Below are positions 58,032 to 64,000 of a stretch of DNA of 64,000 bases, piece by piece. Under the pieces are notes generated by a model, which worked only from the letters and a program-made list of their open reading frames with translations, did not search any database and was not told the origin of the DNA. The translations under genes were made by a program, and so were the position numbers. Position 1 is the first letter of the stretch. Each line of letters starts with the position of its first letter. Origin of the DNA: Alphaproteobacteria bacterium (GTDB lineage Bacteria > Pseudomonadota > Alphaproteobacteria > Micavibrionales > Micavibrionaceae); NCBI GenBank assembly GCA_002690045.1, contig NZDE01000011.1, positions 462,582 to 526,581 of the forward strand, in the 5' to 3' direction.

Positions 58032-58112
58032 ATCTTCACCATTTTCCGTTAGACGCTAATGTATAAAGAAAAGCCCACGAAAAATAAAGTTTTTAATGCT
58101 TCCAATGCAGGA

Positions 58113-59201
58113 TCAATCCCAGCCACGCGCCAATGCAACGACTAAATTGCCTAAACGGCGGCCTGCATCTGGCTTAGCACAGCTTTGCGCCGCTTCGGCA
58201 GCTTTAAACAAGGCCTGCGGACTTTGTAGGAATGTTTCAAGGCGCGCGCCAAGGGCATCGGCTGTAAATCCGCTTTCGACCATAACCCATGCACCACCTT
58301 TATTCGCAACGGCTTCCGCATTGATTTTTTGCTGCTGATCGGCATGGTGCGGATAAGGCACATAAATCGCTGGGCGGCCTGCGGTTGACACTTCAGACAC
58401 CGTACTTGCACCGGCGCGCGCAATAATCAAATGCGCCTTTTGCAATTGTTCAGACACATTGTTAAAGAAAACAGATACATCCGCGCCAATCTCTGCCGCT
58501 TTGTATTTTTCTTTTAAATTTTCACGGTCTTCTTCACGGCATTGCTGCACAACATTAATGCGTTTGCGGTATTGTTCAGGTAACGCCGCCAACGCATCTG
58601 GCACAACTTTAGACAATACCGTTGCGCCCAAAGACCCGCCCATGACAAATATATTAAATGCACCATCTGGCTGAATGTCTGGATAAGGCTCTGTAAACAA
58701 ATCCGCCACGCCTTTACGGACAGGATTACCTGTAACAACGGCGCGTAATTTATCATCCTTATCAAGGCCGATTGAATCTTCGTGCGACAATGCAATGCGT
58801 TCAGCGCGCGGCGCAAGGAAGACATTCGCTTTCCCCAATATCGCGTTTTGTTCGTGAATAATTGTTGGGATTTTCTGGCGCTGCGCGGCGAGCACGGCAG
58901 GCACTGATGGATAACCACCAAAACCAATGACAACTTCTGGCTTTAAATCTGCAATCAATTTTTTAGCCTGCACATAGCCAAGCGCCATAGAAAATGCGCC
59001 TTTGATTTTAGAGAGTAAACCGCCGCTCCATGCGCTCGATTTAAGTACATGCACATCAACACCAACGAAAGAATCTTTATATTTTAAGGCGCGCAAATCG
59101 GTCGCAAGGGCAACATCAAAGCCACGCGATTTTAGGTCTTCCGCCAAAGCTGCGGCGGGAAAAATATGTCCGCCTGTTCCACCAGCACTCAATAAAATCA
59201 T
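58113..59201 (-). CDS. murG: Undecaprenyldiphospho-muramoylpentapeptide GlcNAc transferase
   Basis: A 362-residue GT-B glycosyltransferase with the N-terminal loop SAGGTGGHIFPAAALAE, VIGFGGYPSVPAVLAA, IHEQNAILGKAN, GNPVRKGV, VMGGSLGA and the C-terminal donor site ARAGASTVSEVSTAGRPAIYVPYPHHADQQQ. It converts lipid I to lipid II at the inner face of the membrane. ATG 59201 lies one base after the ftsW stop. Confidence 0.97.
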   Translation of the reverse strand: MILLSAGGTGGHIFPAAALAEDLKSRGFDVALATDLRALKYKDSFVGVDVHVLKSSAWSGGLLSKIKGAFSMALGYVQAKKLIADLKPEVVIGFGGYPSVPAVLAAQRQKIPTIIHEQNAILGKANVFLAPRAERIALSHEDSIGLDKDDKLRAVVTGNPVRKGVADLFTEPYPDIQPDGAFNIFVMGGSLGATVLSKVVPDALAALPEQYRKRINVVQQCREEDRENLKEKYKAAEIGADVSVFFNNVSEQLQKAHLIIARAGASTVSEVSTAGRPAIYVPYPHHADQQQKINAEAVANKGGAWVMVESGFTADALGARLETFLQSPQALFKAAEAAQSCAKPDAGRRLGNLVVALARGWD

Positions 59202-59202
59202 T

Positions 59203-60360
59203 TTATGATCCTTTACGCCACGCCGTTAAACCTTTTTTGGCGACAGATTGTTTCGGCTCACGGCGCGTCAATGCCAAAACAACCCCCATTGATAATGACA
59301 TCGCCAATAGTGACGAGCCACCATAACTTAAAAACGGTAATGTCATACCCTTAGCTGGTAAAACCCCCAAGGATGACCCCATATGGATCATAGCCTGCAA
59401 AGCAAACATTGCGAGAATACCGCTTACGCATATAATCGAAAACAGGTTTTCACATTCCTGTAAATTTTTCAATGCACGGATAAGAATAAAGATATACAGG
59501 CCGATCACAAGGAAAATAAATATCAGACCAAATTCTTCTGCGCCAACGGAGAAAATGAAGTCCGCATGGCTATCAGGGATTTCCAACTTAACATCTCCTT
59601 GCCCTGGCCCCTTACCGAACAGGCCGCCGCTTCTGAACGCTTCCAAGGATTTATCAACTTGGTAACTATCGCCGCTTTCTGGCGCGAGAAAACGGTCAAT
59701 ACGGCTGCGCACATGCGGGAAGAAACTGTAAGCCCCCGCCACCATAACTGCGCCAACTGGTAACAATGCCAATACATAACGTAGCGATAGGCCGACAACC
59801 ACGACCATAGCCGCAAGCATAACGGTAAGCACAAAGCTCATCCCGAAATCAGGCTGAATGAGGAATAAGAAAAGCGTCAGCATATAAATTCCCGCGACAT
59901 ATTGCGGGCCTTTAAAGCGGGGGTCTTCCTTCCACCGCGCGAGTAACCACGCCGCGACCACAGCAAAAGCTGGCTTTGCAAATTCACTTGGCTGCAAAGA
60001 AAATCCTGGCAGAGAAATCCAACGTTGCGCCCCTTTAATTTCAAGCCCAACAAAAGGCAGAACAATTAGCGCCAAGATTACCCCGACAAAGAACAGACTG
60101 CCAAGGCGCCAAACCATGCGCGGCGAGCAAAGGGACACCATAAACATCAAGCCGACGGATGGCACAAGATAAACAAGGTGCTTAATAATAAAATGCATGT
60201 CAGGTAGATTAATACGCATAGCCACTGCCGTACCCGCCGCAGTCACCAGAATAACGCCAACAACCATTAACGCCAGAATACCTAGCAGCAGGACATGATC
60301 CACCGTCCACCACCAACGGCCGATGAGGGATTGGTCTGTACGCTCTGGCAGTAAACTCAT
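59203..60360 (-). CDS. ftsW: FtsW, SEDS peptidoglycan polymerase of division
   Basis: A 385-residue protein with about ten membrane helices. It has GAQRWISLPGFSLQPSEFAKPA, FLIQPDFGMSFVL, DSHADFIFSVGAEEFGLIF and LPFLSYGGSSLLAMSLSMG. Its position in the murD-murG interval and the short cytoplasmic ends separate it from RodA at 19-20 kb. It works with PBP3 in septal wall synthesis. The start is adjacent to the murD stop. Confidence 0.95.
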   Translation of the reverse strand: MSLLPERTDQSLIGRWWWTVDHVLLLGILALMVVGVILVTAAGTAVAMRINLPDMHFIIKHLVYLVPSVGLMFMVSLCSPRMVWRLGSLFFVGVILALIVLPFVGLEIKGAQRWISLPGFSLQPSEFAKPAFAVVAAWLLARWKEDPRFKGPQYVAGIYMLTLFLFLIQPDFGMSFVLTVMLAAMVVVVGLSLRYVLALLPVGAVMVAGAYSFFPHVRSRIDRFLAPESGDSYQVDKSLEAFRSGGLFGKGPGQGDVKLEIPDSHADFIFSVGAEEFGLIFIFLVIGLYIFILIRALKNLQECENLFSIICVSGILAMFALQAMIHMGSSLGVLPAKGMTLPFLSYGGSSLLAMSLSMGVVLALTRREPKQSVAKKGLTAWRKGS

Positions 60361-61758
60361 TTAGACATCATCCTCCAGCGCATTAACAAGAGCTTCAAAA
60401 TGATCGCCCCGCGCTTCAAAAGATGTAAATTGGTCAAAAGACGCGCAAGCTGGTGATAATAAAACTGTTCCCGCCCCGCCAGGTGCGCCACGGCGGTTTT
60501 GCGCCATTTGGTGCGCTTGCGCAACGGCAATATCGACCGTGTGTGAAATATCATATTCAATATTATTGAGCTGCATCCATTTTGCAAAATCATCAACAGA
60601 TTCGCCAATCAAGAATGCGTGACGAATACGATCGGCATAATCGTCGAGCCCATCTAGGCCGCCTTCTTTGGGCTGTCCACCGACAATCCAGTATACGTTT
60701 TTCATACTTGCCAAGGCACGCGCAGAGGCATTCGCATTGGTTGCTTTGCTGTCATTAATGTAAGGCACACCATTAATTGTCCGCACCAAAAACTGACGGT
60801 GATTTAAACCGCCAAATTTGTTATAGGCTTTTTCAAAGCTTTTCGCATCCATATCAAAACCGTAATGCAGCGCGGCATATGCTGCAGCTGCGTTTTGATG
60901 GTTATGCGCGCCCTGCATACGATTATTTTTGTTAAGGTCGATCGTCATTTCAGCGCGATTATCCGTCAATATACCGCCGCGCACAGTAATATCCGCTGCA
61001 CGGTCAGACATTGCGGCCACCGTTACCACTTGCCAATTTTCTAGCGCGCGGATTTCATCAGCTATTTTGACCGTATGTTCATCATCAATGCAAATAACGG
61101 CGATAGACTGCACGCCATCTGCCGTAGAGGCAAAAATTTGTTTCTTTGCTGCGATATAGCCATCCAGACCACCGTGGCGCGATAAATGATCTGGCGTGAT
61201 GTTTAGCAAAACAGAAACTTGCGGTTTTAAGGACGGCGTTAATTCCAGTTGATAAGATGATAGCTCAAGCACGTATGCACCATCTTTTTTCGGACGCTTT
61301 AAATCCATGACTGGCACACCGATATTACCGCCAATTTGCGTGTCGCGCTGCGTTGAAAGAATATGCCCGATCAAAGCCGTTGTCGTTGACTTACCATTTG
61401 TACCAGTAATAGCCACAAGCGGCGTTTCAGGGTCACACTGGCGCAGAACTTCAATATCACTGATAACTGGAATATCCTTGTGTAGCGCGCGTTCAACAAT
61501 CGGATGCGGCTGTGGGTATTTGTGCGGAATACCAGGCGATAACACCAAGGCCTCTAAACCCTTAAAATCGCCATCATTTTCAAAATCACATAACTCTAGA
61601 CGTGCACGTTTTGCCGCTTCACGCGCTTCTTCATGATCATCCCAGACAAGAACATCAATTTTGGCTTTCTTTAAGGCACGTGCTGTCGCAAGGCCAGTAC
61701 GCCCTAAACCAAGCACCGCATATTTTTTACCTTCTAAATTTGCTAATAAACTGCTCAT
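60361..61758 (-). CDS. murD: UDP-N-acetylmuramoylalanine-D-glutamate ligase
   Basis: A 465-residue Mur ligase with VLGLGRTGLATARAL, VLSPGIPHKYP, ATP loop AITGTNGKSTTTALIG, LELSSYQLE, LNITPDHLSRHGG, HNHQNAAAAYAALH, GLNHRQFLVR, YINDSKATNANA and VLLSPACASFDQF. It adds D-glutamate to UDP-MurNAc-L-Ala. Length and motifs are typical. Confidence 0.97.
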   Translation of the reverse strand: MSSLLANLEGKKYAVLGLGRTGLATARALKKAKIDVLVWDDHEEAREAAKRARLELCDFENDGDFKGLEALVLSPGIPHKYPQPHPIVERALHKDIPVISDIEVLRQCDPETPLVAITGTNGKSTTTALIGHILSTQRDTQIGGNIGVPVMDLKRPKKDGAYVLELSSYQLELTPSLKPQVSVLLNITPDHLSRHGGLDGYIAAKKQIFASTADGVQSIAVICIDDEHTVKIADEIRALENWQVVTVAAMSDRAADITVRGGILTDNRAEMTIDLNKNNRMQGAHNHQNAAAAYAALHYGFDMDAKSFEKAYNKFGGLNHRQFLVRTINGVPYINDSKATNANASARALASMKNVYWIVGGQPKEGGLDGLDDYADRIRHAFLIGESVDDFAKWMQLNNIEYDISHTVDIAVAQAHQMAQNRRGAPGGAGTVLLSPACASFDQFTSFEARGDHFEALVNALEDDV

Positions 61759-61772
61759 TAAGCCTCAATAAC

Positions 61773-62171
61773 TTATTTAGTTTCACAAGACAGCGCATCA
61801 ATCTGCTCTGTTTGTTGTTGATAGCCAACAAAAGATACTGTCATTCCCATACCCTGCGGGTCTGTAAACGTAACCTGCTTGCCTTCCCATTCAGGGTGCG
61901 TTTTTAAAGTATTTTTCAAAACTTTTTGATGCTGATTAACTGTATCCATATTGTCGCAGTAACAAACGTCTTCTTGCTGTCCCGCCAACATACATTTTGA
62001 AATTGTGCTTAGCATTTTACTTGTTTTGAAACTCAACTGTATGATGTCATCAACATCAAACGCTTTTGCAACCTCAACCCTTTCAGGTGTAGACATATCT
62101 GCCGCTTCATCTGCATATGCAGGCATAGAAAACAATATAAAAAGTAACGCAGTAATCATTAAATATCGCAT
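61773..62171 (-). CDS. Small exported protein of unknown function within the dcw cluster
   Basis: A 132-residue protein with a signal peptide (MRYLMITALLFILFSMPAYADE, cleavage after AYA at residue 20). The mature part has four cysteines (SKCMLAGQQEDVCYCDN, then LSCETK) and no membrane helix. I do not recognise the family. It lies between mraY and murD on the same strand, 14 bases before murD and 28 bases after mraY, where dcw clusters have no gene. It is therefore an insertion and probably cotranscribed. A periplasmic role is likely. Confidence 0.65.
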   Translation of the reverse strand: MRYLMITALLFILFSMPAYADEAADMSTPERVEVAKAFDVDDIIQLSFKTSKMLSTISKCMLAGQQEDVCYCDNMDTVNQHQKVLKNTLKTHPEWEGKQVTFTDPQGMGMTVSFVGYQQQTEQIDALSCETK

Positions 62172-62199
62172 AAAAGCTCCTTCACTGTGCAGCGCCTTT

Positions 62200-63285
62200 T
62201 TAACGCAGCTTCAAAGTTGCCAAACCCAATATGGCCAAGATGACCGATATAATCCAGAAACGTATAACAACGGTTGGCTCCGACCAACCTTTTTTCTCAA
62301 AATGATGATGAATGGGCGCCATGCGGAAAACCCGCTTACCCGTCAATTTAAATGACGCGACTTGAATAATCACAGATAATGTTTCCATGACAAACAAGCC
62401 ACCAACGATTGCCAAAACAAGTTCTGATTTCACTAAAACAGCTATCGCGCCAAGCACGCCGCCTAATGAAAGTGAGCCTGTATCTCCCATAAAGATCATC
62501 GCAGGCGGGGCGTTATACCACAAAAAGCCCATCGCGCCACCAATAATCGCGCCGCAAAGTATGGCGAGTTCCCCTGCGCCCGGTACGTATGAAATTTGTA
62601 AATATTCAGAGAAATCAACGCGGCCAGTGAGATAGGCAATAAAGCCAAAACACGCTGCGGCAATCGCCACAGGAACGATTGCCAAGCCATCTAAACCGTC
62701 CGTCAAATTCACCGCATTCGATGCACCGACCATAACAAGCATCGCCCATGGAATAAAGAACCACCATAGGTCAATATATGTATTTTTCAAAAATGGAATC
62801 GCCACGCCCGTGGCTATATCACTTGGCAGAACCAAACATGCGGCCACAGCCGCTGCGCCACTAATAACAAACTGCCCAAGCAGCTTAATACGCCCCGGCA
62901 AGCCTGCCGTATTGCGTTTCGTCAATTTCAGGTAATCATCACCAAAACCAATTAGGCCGTAACCGACAAGAACTAAAAGCGCGATCCAGATATAAGGATT
63001 AAAGAAATCCGCCCAGAGCAAAGTGCTGACCGTCACGGAAATCAAGATCATCAAGCCACCCATTGTTGGTGTGCCTGCTTTTTTAAAATGCGTTTCTGGC
63101 CCTTCTTTACGGATAGGCTGGCCTTCTTTTTGTTTAGCTTTTAGCCATGCAATGAATGACGGCCCCATCAAAAAGCTGATGACGAGCGAGGTCATCAACG
63201 CGCCGCCGGTACGAAATGTTTGATAGTTAAACAGATTAAAAAACTGAAAATGTTCACTTAGCGGCGAGAGAAAATTATAGAGCAT
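62200..63285 (-). CDS. mraY: Phospho-MurNAc-pentapeptide translocase
   Basis: A 361-residue integral membrane enzyme with about ten helices. It has [76 protein letters not shown] and [23 protein letters not shown]. It transfers phospho-MurNAc-pentapeptide to undecaprenyl phosphate, forming lipid I. The length matches the family. Confidence 0.98.
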   Translation of the reverse strand: MLYNFLSPLSEHFQFFNLFNYQTFRTGGALMTSLVISFLMGPSFIAWLKAKQKEGQPIRKEGPETHFKKAGTPTMGGLMILISVTVSTLLWADFFNPYIWIALLVLVGYGLIGFGDDYLKLTKRNTAGLPGRIKLLGQFVISGAAAVAACLVLPSDIATGVAIPFLKNTYIDLWWFFIPWAMLVMVGASNAVNLTDGLDGLAIVPVAIAAACFGFIAYLTGRVDFSEYLQISYVPGAGELAILCGAIIGGAMGFLWYNAPPAMIFMGDTGSLSLGGVLGAIAVLVKSELVLAIVGGLFVMETLSVIIQVASFKLTGKRVFRMAPIHHHFEKKGWSEPTVVIRFWIISVILAILGLATLKLR

Positions 63286-63297
63286 GTCCTTAGGGGC

Positions 63298-64000
63298 TTA
63301 TTTTTCTTGTTGGTTTTTACACTTCTCCACCTTGCGCATTGCCTCAACCACAACCCCCATTTTGGAGGATTTGGACCCCTTCACCATTACCACGTCTCCG
63401 GGGATAAGGGCATCAGGAACAATTTGTGCAAGTTCGGTACTGCTCTCTTTATGCACTGCTTTCTGTTCAGGTGGCAATGCGTCATGTAAATTTTTCATCA
63501 ATGACCCACAAGTATATACAAGGTCTATATTCGCGGCACGAAGTGGTAACGCCAGATCAGCATGCTGCTGTTTTTCATCCGCGCCTAGCTCAAGCATATC
63601 ACCAAGGATGGCAATGCGACGACCGCCGCGCCCTGGGTCAATAAGCGCCAGAACTTTAAAACCGGCCTGCATAGATGTTGGGGACGCATTAAAACTATCG
63701 TCAATCAATGTCACTGGATTTTCAGGATCACCATAATCAAGATATTCACGCTTACCACGCCCCGCCAACGGTTCATTCGTTGATAATGCTTTGATTGATT
63801 TATCCAAATTACAGTGGCAAAGCTTAACCGAAAGCAGAACAGGCAAAGCATTCATCAATGTGTGGCGTCCACCATGCGGCAGGAATAATTCCTTACGCTC
63901 ACCAAGGATGACAACATCCGCACGCACACCATTGCCGCCTTCAATAACGTTGATGGCATAAGCATCCGCGTCTTCATTATCTATAGCGAAGCTGTAAATC
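63298..64000 (-). CDS. murF: MurF, N-terminal part beyond the window edge
   Basis: The frame enters from the right edge and ends at 63298, leaving 233 residues of the C-terminal part of UDP-MurNAc-tripeptide D-Ala-D-Ala ligase. Visible pieces are FLPHGGRHTLMNALPVLL, KREYLDYGDPENPVTLIDDSFNASPTSMQAGF, RRIAILGDMLELG and DVVMVKGSKSSKMGVVV. The DDSFNASPTSM pattern is diagnostic for MurF. It lies 12 bases upstream of mraY in the same direction. Confidence 0.93.
   Translation of the reverse strand, partial: IYSFAIDNEDADAYAINVIEGGNGVRADVVILGERKELFLPHGGRHTLMNALPVLLSVKLCHCNLDKSIKALSTNEPLAGRGKREYLDYGDPENPVTLIDDSFNASPTSMQAGFKVLALIDPGRGGRRIAILGDMLELGADEKQQHADLALPLRAANIDLVYTCGSLMKNLHDALPPEQKAVHKESSTELAQIVPDALIPGDVVMVKGSKSSKMGVVVEAMRKVEKCKNQQEK

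Overview
The window is a stretch of alphaproteobacterial chromosome, moderately AT-rich, with a prophage on its left side. The alphaproteobacterial assignment rests on several signs. There is a GTTC-N7-GTTC LexA box. NAD(P) transhydrogenase is split into three genes (pntAA, pntAB, pntB). A purL-like gene, bolA and grxD lie in a row. The neighbourhood ftsQ-ftsA-ftsZ next to lpxC, bamD, recN and ligA is typical of the class, as is the rpmJ type. I cannot place it to genus.

Region 1 (1-11.4 kb) is a prophage morphogenesis operon read on the minus strand. From its upstream end it encodes three small conserved proteins, portal, a Bbp19-like protein, a GH108 lysozyme, scaffold, major capsid protein, a small virion protein, tail tubular proteins A and B, and the start of an internal-virion-like gene cut by the window edge. 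This is the T7-like gene order, yet the operon begins at a consensus alphaproteobacterial SOS box and faces an S24-type repressor, so it looks like a temperate, SOS-inducible podovirus. No terminase or integrase is in view. Two plus-strand cargo genes interrupt the operon (a PilZ protein and an exported protein), and a decayed second copy of the exported protein/lysozyme module lies on the other side of the capsid genes.

Region 2 (12.2-25.7 kb) holds housekeeping genes: ohr, an alpha/beta hydrolase, a membrane-anchored leucine-rich-repeat protein, pyrE, nadK, a half-length purL-like gene, bolA, grxD, the rod-shape operon mreB-mreC-mreD-mrdA-rodA (minus strand), rpmJ and a DUF3307 gene.

Region 3 (25.7-38.3 kb) is an envelope and signalling island. 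It has a cNMP-binding/EAL c-di-GMP phosphodiesterase, a large FecR/FG-GAP protein that looks like a type I secretion substrate, and a convergent operon of TolC, ABC exporter, HlyD and a CHASE2 adenylate cyclase.

Region 4 (38.4-64 kb) holds pntAA-pntAB-pntB, a lysophospholipase-like hydrolase, lpxC, a queuosine-salvage gene, bamD, recN and ligA on the plus strand. These converge on the division and cell-wall cluster on the minus strand: murF (partial), mraY, murD, ftsW, murG, murC, murB, ddl, ftsQ, ftsA, ftsZ.

The most unusual signal is a family of four intergenic palindromic elements near 18.2, 18.95, 45.3 and 52.35 kb. Each has a core of exactly 56 nt inside outer arms that differ in sequence between copies but remain self-complementary. 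Other points of note are a DnaA-box and GANTC cluster upstream of ftsZ, a histone H1-like tail on PntAA, and an inverted lpxC-ligA block.
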